A DNA stretch of 64,000 nt from CAJXZP01 sp041563475 (GCA_041563475.1 JBFFMY010000006.1:1-64000); one strand, 5' to 3'; shown: positions 45,007 through 54,413, counted from the stretch's first letter. The notes: generated from the letters alone by a model not told the origin. Program-made: numbers and translations.

Positions 45007-45014
45007 CAAAAATA
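45007..45014 (-). promoter_or_regulatory. Sigma-A -7 box (TATTTTTG) of the thioredoxin-like gene
   Basis: Exact TAnnTTTG on the minus strand, 20 nt before the ATG at 44986. Confidence 0.5.
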
Positions 45015-45025
45015 AGGGCTAAAAT

Positions 45026-45058
45026 GAAAAAGGACGAAACATTTCTGCTTCGTCCTTT
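45026..45058 (-). terminator. POT transporter terminator
   Basis: AAAGGACGAA/TTCGTCCTTT with T-rich sequence following on the minus strand. Confidence 0.75.
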
Positions 45059-45084
45059 AAGTTTAACATTTTATTAGGAAGGAA

Positions 45085-46599
45085 TTAGTGAATTCCTTTC
45101 ATTGCCTTATTTAAAAGAGGAGAAAGGACTACCAGAATAACTCCAGTTCCAAGCATAATCATTGTAATAAAAGGATATAATTCTAAATCATATTTATGTA
45201 AAACGCTTTCCATTACCCCTGCGAAATAGTTACCGGCAGCAAAACTAGCCATCCATAAACCCATTACTACAGAAACCAATTTTGGTGGAGCCAATTTGGT
45301 AATCATCGATAATCCAATGGGTGAAAGCATTAATTCTCCAAGCGTTAAAACCAAGTAAACTACAACCAACCACATTGGTGAAATCAAGTTCCCACCTTCC
45401 GCTAAATTGCTTGCTTGTGTCATGATCCAGAATGCTAAACCACCTAAAAACATACCTAAAGCAAATTTAATAGGTGTTCTAGGGTTTAATTTCATCGCAT
45501 CTAATTTCAACCACATTACAGAAAATATAGGGGCGAAAATTAAAATCGCAATTGGGTTCACATTTTGAAACCAAGTAGCCGGAATTTCCCAACCAAAAAC
45601 AACTCTATCTGTATTTTCGAAGGCAAATAAATTCATTGTTCCACCGGCTTGTTCAAAACCAGCCCAGAAAACGATATTGAAAAATGCCAGAACTACAATA
45701 ACACTCATTCTGCTCCATTCTTCCGAACCATTGGTTCCTTTAAAAATAACATATCCAAGACCACCTGCAAGAGCAATAAATCCAATCGTAATTACTACAC
45801 TAGTAATGTTGTTTGGAATCATGCCCCATAACATAATAACAGCATAGGTTAATACAACTAGTCCCATACTATAAATAATGATTTGTGACCAATCTTTGGA
45901 GTCTAAAACAAATTTACCTTCCGGTGAATTTGGTGGTAGTCCATTCAATTCAAGAGTATCTTCTTTCCATTTTAACCAGAATACAGAGATTACTAAACCA
46001 ACACCTGCGGAAAAATAACCCCATCCCCAATCAACGTTTTCACCAAGAGCACCAGCTATAAAAGGGCCTAAGATTGCTCCAAGGTTAATTCCCATATAGA
46101 ATATGTTAAAGGCTGAATCTTTCCGCGGATCATTATCATCATAAAAGTCACCAACAATGGTAGAGATATTTGGTTTGAAAAAACCATTACCAATGATGAG
46201 AACTCCTAAACCAAAGTTGAATAAAAACAATCGACTATCGGCATCAAGAGAATGGGATAAGAATGCACTTGCAGCCAGTAAAAACTGACCAATAGCCATT
46301 ACAATACCACCAATATAAACAGTCTTTCTTTTTCCTAGAAATCGATCAGCAACCCAACCACCAAGAATTGGGGTTAAATACACCAAGCCAGTAAAAATGG
46401 CGTACATATTCAGAGCCGCTTCTCTATCTAAACCAAAACCTCCATCAATAAGTTCTGCGGTTAAATAAAGGGTAAGTAAGGCACGCATGCCGTAGTAACT
46501 AAATCTCTCCCACATTTCAGTGGCAAAAAGTGTATAGAGTCCTTTAGGATGAGATTTACGGTTATGAGCACCGTCCTGTTCCTCGATTTTCGTATTCAT
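45085..46599 (-). CDS. Proton-dependent oligopeptide transporter (POT/PTR family)
   Basis: 504 residues, about 14 membrane helices. The POT proton-coupling motif ExxER is in FATEMWERFSYYGMRALLTLYL (about 26-47), and the PTR2 signature FNIFYMGINLGAILGPFIAG lies near 165-184. It imports di- and tripeptides. The neighbouring upstream gene on the same strand encodes a dipeptidyl peptidase, which would generate such substrates; they have separate promoters. A 32-nt nested inverted repeat overlaps its promoter region (46640-46671). Confidence 0.93.
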   Translation of the reverse strand: MNTKIEEQDGAHNRKSHPKGLYTLFATEMWERFSYYGMRALLTLYLTAELIDGGFGLDREAALNMYAIFTGLVYLTPILGGWVADRFLGKRKTVYIGGIVMAIGQFLLAASAFLSHSLDADSRLFLFNFGLGVLIIGNGFFKPNISTIVGDFYDDNDPRKDSAFNIFYMGINLGAILGPFIAGALGENVDWGWGYFSAGVGLVISVFWLKWKEDTLELNGLPPNSPEGKFVLDSKDWSQIIIYSMGLVVLTYAVIMLWGMIPNNITSVVITIGFIALAGGLGYVIFKGTNGSEEWSRMSVIVVLAFFNIVFWAGFEQAGGTMNLFAFENTDRVVFGWEIPATWFQNVNPIAILIFAPIFSVMWLKLDAMKLNPRTPIKFALGMFLGGLAFWIMTQASNLAEGGNLISPMWLVVVYLVLTLGELMLSPIGLSMITKLAPPKLVSVVMGLWMASFAAGNYFAGVMESVLHKYDLELYPFITMIMLGTGVILVVLSPLLNKAMKGIH

Positions 46600-46628
46600 A
46601 GTTTATACTTTTAAGTTTAATTAGTTTT

Positions 46629-46657
46629 CAAATATATCAATTCTAAGGTCTCTACAA
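46629..46657 (-). promoter_or_regulatory. Sigma-A promoter (TTG-N18-TATATTTG) of the POT transporter gene
   Basis: TATATTTG at 46629-46636 and TTG at 46655-46657 on the minus strand, spacer 18 nt. The upstream element lies inside an inverted repeat. Confidence 0.6.
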
Positions 46658-46671
46658 TGTAGAGTTAGAAT
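46640..46671. repeat. Nested inverted repeat at the POT promoter
   Basis: ATTCTAA and CTCTAC arms pair with GTAGAG and TTAGAAT around AAT. It touches the DPP-IV stop codon and spans the -33 region of the POT gene. No T run follows, so it is a candidate operator rather than a plain terminator. Confidence 0.5.
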
Positions 46672-48839
46672 TATAGTTTTTCAATTAAGAAATTCGTGAA
46701 TTTTGTAAATAGGTGTTTTCGGGTATTTCCACCGTAAATACTATGGTTTTTGTCGGTGTACATGTAAAAATCATATTGAACATCTGCTTTCACTAATGCA
46801 TTCACCAATTCGGCTGTATTTTGAAAGTGCACATTATCATCCGCTGTGCCATGAACAAGTAAATAATTGCCCTTGATTTTTTCTACAAAGTTGATAGGCG
46901 AATTATCATCATACCCATTTGGGTTCTCTTGCGGGGTACGCATATATCGTTCGGTATAAATATTATCGTAATATCTCCAATTGGTAACCGGAGCAACTGC
47001 GATGGCAGTACTGTAATAATCAGCCCCTTTTGAAATGGCTAGGGTAGACATATAACCTCCGTAACTCCATCCCCACATTCCAATACGGTCTTTATCGATG
47101 TAATTTTGAGCTCCTAAATATTTAGCCGTTTCGATATAATCTTCTATTTCATATTTCCCTAATTGTTGGTAGGTGACTTTTTTAAAATCAACACCTCTGG
47201 CTCCTGTTCCTCTATTATCTACAGATACTACAATGATTCCTTTCTGAGCCAACATATGGTGCCACATTAGGCTGTAATCCCATTCATCTTTAACGGTTTG
47301 GCTACCAGGTCCGCCATAAATAGTTACAAGTACTGGATATTTTTTTGTAGAATCAAAATCCACTGGTTTAATAATCCAAGCATTTAGGTCTACTCCTTGA
47401 CTGGTAGAAAAATTAAAAAACTCCTTTTTTCCAATCGCGTATTCGTTCATTCGTTCCGTCAGAGCTTGATTGTCCACCAAAGTTTTTAAAACAGTACCAT
47501 CTTGTTTGTTCAAAGTAATGGTGTACGGGGTATTGGCATCAGAATGTGTATTTATATAAAACAAAAGGCTTTTAGAAAATGCCGCAGTATTCCATCCTTT
47601 ATTTGTGGATAGTTTCACAATTCTTCTCGAAGATAAATCTTGACTATAAATATGTCGTTGGGTGGGAGAAACTTCAGAGGTTTGGTAGTAGATCATGGCT
47701 TTGGGGTTCATAGCTCCGTAAAACTCTGTTACGTCCCACTTACCTTTTGTAATCTGTGTTTCTAACCCTGTAGAATAATCTACTTCATAAATATGCTTGT
47801 AGCCATCTTTCTCACTGGTAATCAACATGGAGTTTGATTCTGGTAAAAAGAACCATTTCTCAATCGTTTCAACATAGGTATCGGAGGTTTCATGATAAAT
47901 TACGTTCGATACATTTTTGTTTGCGTCTAACAGATATATGATTAAATCGTTTTGATGGCGATTTAAAGTTTGAACTGCCAAGGTATTTTCCTTAACCCAC
48001 TTAACTCTGGAAACATATTCTGATTTTGGGAAATTGGCTTTCTCGGAAGATTTATTTTTTACACTATAAACATAGATGTCCAGTAGAGAATTGTCTTCAC
48101 CCGCTTTAGGATATTTGTATCGGTAATCCGTAGGATAAAGTTCTTTCTGGTACATTATCATATTAAATTCCTTCACATCTGATTCGTCAAATTTGTAATA
48201 GGCTATATGCGCATTATCTGGCGACCAGAAGAAACCTTTAGAGATTCCAAATTCTTCTTCGTAGACCCAATCCGTTGCGCCATTTATAATATGATTAAAC
48301 TCACCATCATTTGTTACCGCAGTTTCCTTATTTGATTTTAAATCATAAATAAAAAGATTATTGTCGCGCACAAATGCTACTTTTTTTCCATCTGGTGAGA
48401 AGGTAGTGTAACGTTGTTTTCCATTCGTGGAAACCTGGGTAAGTTTATTACTTTTCAGGTTAAACACCCATACATTTTCTCGGGTAGAATGACGGTAAAT
48501 ATTTTCCACATCTGTCGTAAACATTATTTGGCTTTCATCGGCAGAAAAAGTGTATTCATCAAATTCAAACGGGGCTTTTAGCATTGAGGTGGAGAAAATA
48601 GTTTCTATACTATCTCCTGAAGCATAACTGAAACGCACAATTTCTTGACCGGTTTTTGAATTTTGTACCGTAGTATAACTATCTCCATTGTTCATAGATC
48701 TTAGTCCCCAAACGCGCTCTGGGCTGAATTTATGTTTCACATAAATATCATCAATTGAAATTTGGGCTTTTTGAGCTACGGAGACAAAACCGAAGATTAA
48801 AAATGCGGTTAAAAAAGCTGTTCTTTTAATACGTATCAT
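46671..48839 (-). CDS. Dipeptidyl peptidase IV (S9B serine peptidase)
   Basis: 722 residues. A signal peptide (about 1-22) is followed by a DPP-IV N-terminal beta-propeller (about 60-480, including YRHSTRENVWVF, WVYEEEFGISKGFFWSPDN with the substrate-binding Glu-Glu) and an alpha/beta hydrolase domain with GWSYGGY (catalytic Ser), LLVHGTADDNVHF (Asp) and DKNHSIYGG (His). It removes X-Pro or X-Ala dipeptides from peptides in the periplasm or at the surface. Its place before the oligopeptide transporter suggests a shared nutrient role. Confidence 0.93.
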   Translation of the reverse strand: MIRIKRTAFLTAFLIFGFVSVAQKAQISIDDIYVKHKFSPERVWGLRSMNNGDSYTTVQNSKTGQEIVRFSYASGDSIETIFSTSMLKAPFEFDEYTFSADESQIMFTTDVENIYRHSTRENVWVFNLKSNKLTQVSTNGKQRYTTFSPDGKKVAFVRDNNLFIYDLKSNKETAVTNDGEFNHIINGATDWVYEEEFGISKGFFWSPDNAHIAYYKFDESDVKEFNMIMYQKELYPTDYRYKYPKAGEDNSLLDIYVYSVKNKSSEKANFPKSEYVSRVKWVKENTLAVQTLNRHQNDLIIYLLDANKNVSNVIYHETSDTYVETIEKWFFLPESNSMLITSEKDGYKHIYEVDYSTGLETQITKGKWDVTEFYGAMNPKAMIYYQTSEVSPTQRHIYSQDLSSRRIVKLSTNKGWNTAAFSKSLLFYINTHSDANTPYTITLNKQDGTVLKTLVDNQALTERMNEYAIGKKEFFNFSTSQGVDLNAWIIKPVDFDSTKKYPVLVTIYGGPGSQTVKDEWDYSLMWHHMLAQKGIIVVSVDNRGTGARGVDFKKVTYQQLGKYEIEDYIETAKYLGAQNYIDKDRIGMWGWSYGGYMSTLAISKGADYYSTAIAVAPVTNWRYYDNIYTERYMRTPQENPNGYDDNSPINFVEKIKGNYLLVHGTADDNVHFQNTAELVNALVKADVQYDFYMYTDKNHSIYGGNTRKHLFTKFTNFLIEKL

Positions 48840-48945
48840 GCAGAAAGATAATTTTATTTTTTTAGAAATATGCTGCCGAAGATAAGCATACAGATGAACT
48901 ATAAAAACTGTTTTTTATCAGTGGTTTTATTTTTGAATTAGCGGC

Positions 48946-48982
48946 ATAAAAAAAGCCGAATTAGTTTTTCTAATTCGGCTTT
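48946..48982 (-). terminator. Terminator of universal stress protein gene 1
   Basis: AAAGCCGAATTAG/CTAATTCGGCTTT, with T7 on the minus strand after the stem. Confidence 0.85.
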
Positions 48983-49005
48983 AAAACGTTTTAAAAGATT
49001 ATTAC

Positions 49006-49830
49006 CTAATAAATGTATGGACTATGATGAGATTTTACAATCAACAAAGGGTTTGTGGTTTCTTCCAAAACTCTTTCTTCTCTAGTCTTTCTAAATTTGT
49101 CGATGAAATCAGGAGAGCTTTCAAATACAATTCCAATAATTTCAGTTTTGTTGTAATTCGTTCGGTCTAGGATAAGGTCAATTGCATCTCTACCTTTTAC
49201 CCAATCCACAGTGTATTCAACGTTATGTTCTTGAAATTTCTTCGTCAAATTACTCACCATTAATTCTTCTTGACTATCATCACGTTTCGTGTTTTTAACC
49301 CGCATCGCCATTAAATCTATTTTCATGCCTAAATCTTTGGCAAATTTTATAGAGATATTGGTTTTTTGACGCGAATTGGCATCCATTGTCAATGGAAATA
49401 AAACAGATGTTAATTGTCTCACTGTCTCACCACTTCTAAGAGCAACGATAGGATAATTTGTTTTGTAAATGATATCCTTAATGTTCGGCCCAAGCAATGA
49501 GCTTAATTTTGATTTAATATCATAACCTACCACAATAAATAGAGGTTCAAGTTGATCAATTGTTCGGGCGATTTGATTAATAATAGTAGATTTTGTTCCT
49601 GGAATTATTCTCCAGGTTATATCCACGTTGTGTGCTAATTCACCGTAATGCTCAATTATTTCTCTGATTTTTTCGTTGAAATATCTTTCGGTTTTAGTTT
49701 CATCCGTATTCACATGAATAAGAACAACTTCAGCACCATTTTTTTGGGCTAAAAAAAGCGCTTCGCCAAAAGCGTGTACAGATGCTTTGTTGAAATCAAC
49801 GGTAACTGCTATACGTTTACAAACGTCCAT
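49006..49830 (-). CDS. Universal stress protein, two-domain (paralogue 1)
   Basis: 274 residues, two Usp-like halves. The first starts RIAVTVDFNKASVHAFGEALFLAQKNGAEVVLIHVN; the second begins near 140 (LTSVLFPLTMDANSRQKTNISIKFAKDLGMKIDLMAMRV). The first half's nucleotide-loop G-x2-G-x9-G(S/T) motif is not clear (VGYDIKSKLSSLLGPNIK), so ATP binding is uncertain. The C-terminus ends ESSPDFIDKFRKTREERVLEETTNPLLIVKSHH. About half of the residues match the neighbouring paralogue. Cytoplasmic. Confidence 0.87.
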   Translation of the reverse strand: MDVCKRIAVTVDFNKASVHAFGEALFLAQKNGAEVVLIHVNTDETKTERYFNEKIREIIEHYGELAHNVDITWRIIPGTKSTIINQIARTIDQLEPLFIVVGYDIKSKLSSLLGPNIKDIIYKTNYPIVALRSGETVRQLTSVLFPLTMDANSRQKTNISIKFAKDLGMKIDLMAMRVKNTKRDDSQEELMVSNLTKKFQEHNVEYTVDWVKGRDAIDLILDRTNYNKTEIIGIVFESSPDFIDKFRKTREERVLEETTNPLLIVKSHHSPYIY

Positions 49831-49852
49831 AATTTGGTTTTTATTTGGAGTG

Positions 49853-49883
49853 CAAAATTAAGTCTAATAATAGGGTTTCACAA
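49853..49883 (-). promoter_or_regulatory. Sigma-A promoter (TTG-N20-TAATTTTG) of universal stress gene 1
   Basis: TAATTTTG at 49853-49860 and TTG at 49881-49883 on the minus strand; spacer 20 nt. Confidence 0.65.
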
Positions 49884-49898
49884 TTTTAAAAGAAGAAT

Positions 49899-49937
49899 AA
49901 AAAAGCCTTTAAAGAAGTTTAAAGGCTTTTTGTTTTT
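49899..49937 (-). terminator. Terminator of universal stress protein gene 2
   Basis: AAAGCCTTTAAA/TTTAAAGGCTTT stem; T-rich on both sides. Confidence 0.85.
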
Positions 49938-50759
49938 TTAATAAAACGGACTGTGATGAGACTTCACAATCAGCAATGGATCTTCCGATTGTTGAAGAAG
50001 TTTTTCTTCTCTGGTAGATCTAAAATTATCCAAGAAATCAGGAGAGCTTTCAAAAACCACCGACATTATTCCACTACTATCATTTTTCATTTTAGAAAGA
50101 ACCATTTCAATTTCATCTACACCTTCTTTCCATTCCACATTAAAAGGTACTTTATTCTCCGAAAGTTTTTTTGTTAAATTTTCGGTGATTAATTCCTGTT
50201 GAGCATTGTCCTTTTTCGTGTTGTTAATGCGCATTGGAAGAACACATAAAGTAATTTCCATATCCTTCACAAACTTGATTGAGATATTTGTTTTTTGGCG
50301 GGAGTATGGATCTAAAGTTAACGGGAACACTAAAGTTTCTAATTTTTTTAGCGTTTCCATATTTTTTAGCGCAATAACAGGATATTTAGTTTCGTAAATA
50401 ATCTTTTTAATATTCGGACCTAAAAATCTATTTAAACCATGTTTAATTTCGTAACCTACCACCACATAAACAGGGTCTATTTGATCAATGGTACGCGCTA
50501 AACGTTCAACTACGTCTCCTTTTTCACCTGGAATTATTCTATAAGAAATAGTTATACCTGCAGCAGCACTTCCTTGATCTTTGATCATTTTTTTAATCAA
50601 TTTATCAAAGTCGGCTTCCGTTTTAGTTGGGTCAATGTTGATATGAACAATGACCACTTCTAAATCGGCTCTACGCGCTAAATAAAGTGATTCGGCAAAT
50701 GAATGCCTGGAAGTATCTTTGAAATCAACACTTACTGCTATTTTTTTCTTAAATTCCAT
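49938..50759 (-). CDS. Universal stress protein, two-domain (paralogue 2)
   Basis: 273 residues, same two-domain Usp architecture as the gene just downstream (KIAVSVDFKDTSRHSFAESLYLARRADLEVVIVHIN; VFPLTLDPYSRQKTNISIKFVKDMEI; ESSPDFLDNFRSTREEKLLQQSEDPLLIVKSHHSP). The pair is a tandem duplication, each with its own promoter and terminator, so they may be regulated separately. The stop codon lies at the edge of the terminator stem. Confidence 0.87.
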   Translation of the reverse strand: MEFKKKIAVSVDFKDTSRHSFAESLYLARRADLEVVIVHINIDPTKTEADFDKLIKKMIKDQGSAAAGITISYRIIPGEKGDVVERLARTIDQIDPVYVVVGYEIKHGLNRFLGPNIKKIIYETKYPVIALKNMETLKKLETLVFPLTLDPYSRQKTNISIKFVKDMEITLCVLPMRINNTKKDNAQQELITENLTKKLSENKVPFNVEWKEGVDEIEMVLSKMKNDSSGIMSVVFESSPDFLDNFRSTREEKLLQQSEDPLLIVKSHHSPFY

Positions 50760-50786
50760 AGTGAATAGGTCTTAAAATGTGTTTTC

Positions 50787-50817
50787 CGAAAGTAAGGAAT
50801 AGTGATTAGATAAACAA
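50787..50817 (-). promoter_or_regulatory. Probable promoter (TTG-N20-TACTTTCG) of universal stress gene 2
   Basis: One-base variant -7 box at 50787-50794 with TTG at 50815-50817, spacer 20 nt, on the minus strand. Confidence 0.5.
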
Positions 50818-50835
50818 GAACCTTTTCCGGTCAAG

Positions 50836-52080
50836 TCACTTGTTTTTGGACTTAAAATAAATCACTACTCTTCTATTTTGTGCACGCGCAATTTCATTTG
50901 TTTGATTATTAATTAGTTGGTCGTACGATTTATAATTTACCGTTGAAATATTTATTTGGTAATTTTCATTCAACCACACACGAACATTCTCGGCTCTCTT
51001 TTTTGATAATTCAATATTGTAAGAAGATGAACCTTTTTGATCTGTATGTCCTACTACTTGTATGTTATAGTAATTAAGTTTTACATTTTTAAGCCTCTCG
51101 GTTGCATTTGTAATACTTTTTGCAGTAGGAAATGGCTTATCAAAATCAAATAAAATCACTAACGAATCGGGGGCATATTTATTTTTCGTTTTCACTGTTT
51201 TTTTTGGTTTTGATTCTGCTTTTTTTTTCGGAGGTTGTACAATTTCTTGTTCTTTTATCACACTTATTTTATCGTCTGTAAAGGCGTTAAAATAATTTTG
51301 ATTTTCAGAATAAAATTCGCTTTTGTCTACACTAACAAATGATTTTCCTTGTAAAAATACCCCCGAATCGTATCGGTCATCGGCCACATCAGCAATGGCA
51401 ATTTTTATTCGATATTTTCGACCAGGAGTGACTTCACTAAAAGCGATTAAAACGGATGTTAATCCGTCATATTCTACTTTACCACTATTGCCACGACCGT
51501 TTTGAATATAGAAATTACTGTGTTTAATATGATTGACATTGTTTACGGTGATGGGTTCAGAGGTGTTTGGGATTACCGCCAAATTTGTTAATGCGCCCGT
51601 TTCTAAATCGGTAAGAAAAAATCCAAATACATCGTTAAAAGAGGAACCCACATATTCCGGGTATTCTTCACTGGCAAACACATAATTGAATTGAATCAGG
51701 TTTTGCTGTGCTTCAAATTCAAAAGAAATCCAAGAGGCATCGTAGGTTTTGTATTTGGCAATAAAATGAAGGTCCTGATCTCCTTTCGTTTTATTCACCT
51801 TTGTATAGGATGTTCCCTTGTTTGGACCTTGGGCATCCATTGCATGTCCTGTTGTTAAGATTATTCCATCCGATAAGGGGATAGCGGTGTTTTGGTTATA
51901 AAATACTCCACGAGCATCATGGGCACCACCAAATTCCACATTCCAAACCTTCACAGACTCATTCCCTAAGAGCATGTTTTTAATCATGAACTCTTCGGTT
52001 GGATAAATATCTACACGTAACTGTGCTTGGGTAAAAAAAGCAGACCCAATAAAAAAAATACTGAGGAATAATCGTTTCAA
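50836..52080 (-). CDS. Choice-of-anchor-L domain protein with C-terminal OmpA domain
   Basis: 414 residues. After a signal peptide (about 1-19), a choice-of-anchor-L domain (about 28-255: NMLLGNESVKVWNVEFGGAHDARGVF, LSDGIILTTGHAMDAQGPN, FVFASEEYPEYVGSSFNDVFGFFL) is joined by a lysine-rich linker (KKKAESKPKKTVKTKNK) to an OmpA-like peptidoglycan-binding domain (about 305-414, VILFDFDKPFPTA, VVGHTDQKGSSSYNIELSKKRAENV, NRRVVIYF). Choice-of-anchor-L is usually followed by a secretion sorting tag; here the OmpA domain plays the anchoring role. It lies 9 nt after the T9SS cargo gene and is cotranscribed. Confidence 0.85.
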   Translation of the reverse strand: MKRLFLSIFFIGSAFFTQAQLRVDIYPTEEFMIKNMLLGNESVKVWNVEFGGAHDARGVFYNQNTAIPLSDGIILTTGHAMDAQGPNKGTSYTKVNKTKGDQDLHFIAKYKTYDASWISFEFEAQQNLIQFNYVFASEEYPEYVGSSFNDVFGFFLTDLETGALTNLAVIPNTSEPITVNNVNHIKHSNFYIQNGRGNSGKVEYDGLTSVLIAFSEVTPGRKYRIKIAIADVADDRYDSGVFLQGKSFVSVDKSEFYSENQNYFNAFTDDKISVIKEQEIVQPPKKKAESKPKKTVKTKNKYAPDSLVILFDFDKPFPTAKSITNATERLKNVKLNYYNIQVVGHTDQKGSSSYNIELSKKRAENVRVWLNENYQINISTVNYKSYDQLINNQTNEIARAQNRRVVIYFKSKNK

Positions 52081-52089
52081 TTCGTATTG

Positions 52090-54258
52090 CTAGATTTTCA
52101 CAAACAATTTTTGGATAATATTAGTATCGTTTCCATCCTTTATTATCAAAACATAAGCCCCAGCTTGAAGAGGTAAGGCGGAGAACTGGAATAAGTTTTC
52201 TCCTTTAAGAATCGATTTACTCCCCAAATTGACAATTAACTTCCCAGCCATATCATAAATCCCAAAACTTGCCAAAGTATTCTCTTGCACGCTGAAAGTT
52301 ACAGAGAATAAATCTACTACTGGGTTTGGGAATAAGGTTTGATTCGAGGCCTTTGGAAAAGAAGTTGTATCCGATAATTTCATGGTAAGGATACATTTTT
52401 TGTCATCCTCAACCGTAACCCAAGTATTTGAATCGGATGTAGTCATTACATTCGTGGAACCCAGATGACCATCCGACCATAAATATGCAAATGGAGAAAA
52501 ACCATCGGAAGCAGAAACTTCATACGTTACGGCTGAAACAAAATTTGGATCTGATTGCTTCGATACTTTTGCCGAAAGCGTAGTCGTGTCAGGCATTTGA
52601 AGAGTAGTCATCCATGTAGATGATTTTTTCCCTTCGGTTCCATAAAAACCAGCGGTAAAGATTCTTGTGTCATTTTTTGGGTCTGTTTGAATTCCAAAAT
52701 AATCTCCCCAACGCTCGTAACTTCCGGTTAATCTTCGTACATAATCTTCTCCTTCTTTGAGTCTGATTATATCCGAATATCCATCGTTATTGCTATGAAA
52801 AACACCTGAAATACCGGCAAATGTTGTTGCGGAGGTGTGATTAAAAGCAATCATGGTTCCTTCGTAACATCCTTGACCATTATGGGTGAAAGCAATATTT
52901 GGATATCCGAAATCCAAACTGTCAACGCCAATTACGTTAGCACTTAGGGAGTAATTGGAAGAGCCTGATTCCGATTTTAAAACCCCATGATAAATTGCTG
53001 ATCGAGAGGTTTGAAAATCTTTCGTATTTCCCACAAATTCGATAATACTTTCTTTAGATAAATTCGTGTAACGAACTGCGCCCAAATACCTCGCATCATT
53101 GGTTTGTAAACCATCTGTTTCATCGGTTGGGTCATCATCTCCTTGAATTCCATTGGGAGGCATGCCATACAACTCAGGCAACTGCATGGTGGTCGTTGTT
53201 AAGTTTTCCTCCGCATTTATTTCAATAATGAACAGGGAATCATTTTGAATATCGAAATTACGATTCGATAAAAAAGTGATGCCTAAATCCGCTTCCTTCA
53301 AATAACTCTCTGTAGGTTGTACGGGAGTTAAATTTCGAATATCGCGACCGTTGAATTTAATATTATCGTATAATATGGTGTTTAGATTTTGTTGACCGGT
53401 AAAACCTTCCTCTAAAGGTACTTGCCAAATGATACTTCCCTTGAATCCTTCTTGCCATGACATTCCAACTTGCAAAAGGTTAATAGATAAGTACATGTTT
53501 TTTTTATCAAATCCTGCCATTGGAAAATCAGTCCATTCATCCACATTCCTTGGGTTTCCAGGTAACATATATACATTCCATGGGTCACGAGGATCTTCGG
53601 TTGAACTAAATCCCACAATAATTTTTGAATCAGAAGGAGTTCTGCCCGACAAAAACATAAAAATGAATTTATTATGCTGCGGTATATATAAGAGCTTCGG
53701 GTCAAATGGAAATTCATTAAGCGGGTCTAGAATATAATCCTTGCCGAATTGAGCAAATGAAATAACAGTGGTGCTTCCATTTTCATCCATAAAAAGGGTA
53801 GAGTCATGGGTCATATCATGGCCCCATAAAAACGAATTTACACTTGTTAGAAGAAAATTTGGACTAACAGACATCGTATTATCCAATGGTGTTCCGCCAT
53901 AATAAATGGCTTCTTTATCAATCTGGGCAGTGTATTTGCGCATACCCATTTCATTTATTATAGTTGGGTTTTCAGCTTCTCCATAAATAATAGATTGCGT
54001 AGATTTCTTTTTGTCAGAAGTTTTTCCGTATAAAGCTGCTGATTTTATTTTTTGCTGATTAATAAAATCCTTGTAACTATTTCCTCCAGGAGTTGGTGCT
54101 TCTAAATTTTGAAGAAGGGGGGCAAATGAAGTCGCAGGTGCTTTCGGGTCAATTTTGCTCACACCTTTAATAACCACTTTAGTTTTGGTTGCGGTAGATT
54201 GAGAATTTCCTACAATCGAAATGAAAAATATAAAAAGGAAGAAAAAAGTGCTTTTCAT
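52090..54258 (-). CDS. Large T9SS-sorted secreted protein of unknown function
   Basis: 722 residues. A signal peptide (about 1-19) and a long beta-rich, possibly propeller-like body (repeated short strands such as YIPQHNKFIFMFLSGRTPSD, DFPMAGFDKKNMYLSINLLQVG) end in a T9SS sorting domain (about 645-722, NQTLFPNPVVDLFSVTFSV ... LPLQAGAYVLIIKDG). There is no recognised catalytic motif. It is exported and surface-attached or released. The gene is first in an operon with the choice-of-anchor-L/OmpA protein, 9 nt downstream, so the two may form one surface assembly. Confidence 0.8.
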   Translation of the reverse strand: MKSTFFFLFIFFISIVGNSQSTATKTKVVIKGVSKIDPKAPATSFAPLLQNLEAPTPGGNSYKDFINQQKIKSAALYGKTSDKKKSTQSIIYGEAENPTIINEMGMRKYTAQIDKEAIYYGGTPLDNTMSVSPNFLLTSVNSFLWGHDMTHDSTLFMDENGSTTVISFAQFGKDYILDPLNEFPFDPKLLYIPQHNKFIFMFLSGRTPSDSKIIVGFSSTEDPRDPWNVYMLPGNPRNVDEWTDFPMAGFDKKNMYLSINLLQVGMSWQEGFKGSIIWQVPLEEGFTGQQNLNTILYDNIKFNGRDIRNLTPVQPTESYLKEADLGITFLSNRNFDIQNDSLFIIEINAEENLTTTTMQLPELYGMPPNGIQGDDDPTDETDGLQTNDARYLGAVRYTNLSKESIIEFVGNTKDFQTSRSAIYHGVLKSESGSSNYSLSANVIGVDSLDFGYPNIAFTHNGQGCYEGTMIAFNHTSATTFAGISGVFHSNNDGYSDIIRLKEGEDYVRRLTGSYERWGDYFGIQTDPKNDTRIFTAGFYGTEGKKSSTWMTTLQMPDTTTLSAKVSKQSDPNFVSAVTYEVSASDGFSPFAYLWSDGHLGSTNVMTTSDSNTWVTVEDDKKCILTMKLSDTTSFPKASNQTLFPNPVVDLFSVTFSVQENTLASFGIYDMAGKLIVNLGSKSILKGENLFQFSALPLQAGAYVLIIKDGNDTNIIQKLFVKI

Positions 54259-54276
54259 GAAGAAATATTATGGGGT

Positions 54277-54308
54277 CGAATGTACAAAAAAATAATCCAA
54301 AAGTTCAA
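54277..54308 (-). promoter_or_regulatory. Probable promoter (TTG-N21-TACATTCG) of the T9SS cargo operon
   Basis: Variant -7 box at 54277-54284 and TTG at 54306-54308 on the minus strand, spacer 21 nt. Confidence 0.5.
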
Positions 54309-54362
54309 ATGCTGAATGGAGGTTAACTTCAATTTAATCCACAACTAATTGCAAATTACTCC

Positions 54363-54392
54363 TTGCATTCTCTTCAATTGATGTTAGTTTTG
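54363..54392 (+). promoter_or_regulatory. Sigma-A promoter (TTG-N19-TAGTTTTG) of the 260-residue secreted protein gene
   Basis: TTG at 54363-54365 and TAGTTTTG at 54385-54392 with exactly 19 nt between; 21 nt before the ATG. Confidence 0.75.
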
Positions 54393-54413
54393 AACCTCTT
54401 CAAATTTTAATAA

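Noticed and set aside
53412..53737. Two overlapping 100-codon frames inside the T9SS cargo gene
   Set aside because: They lie entirely inside the continuous cargo-protein frame with no start signal of their own.
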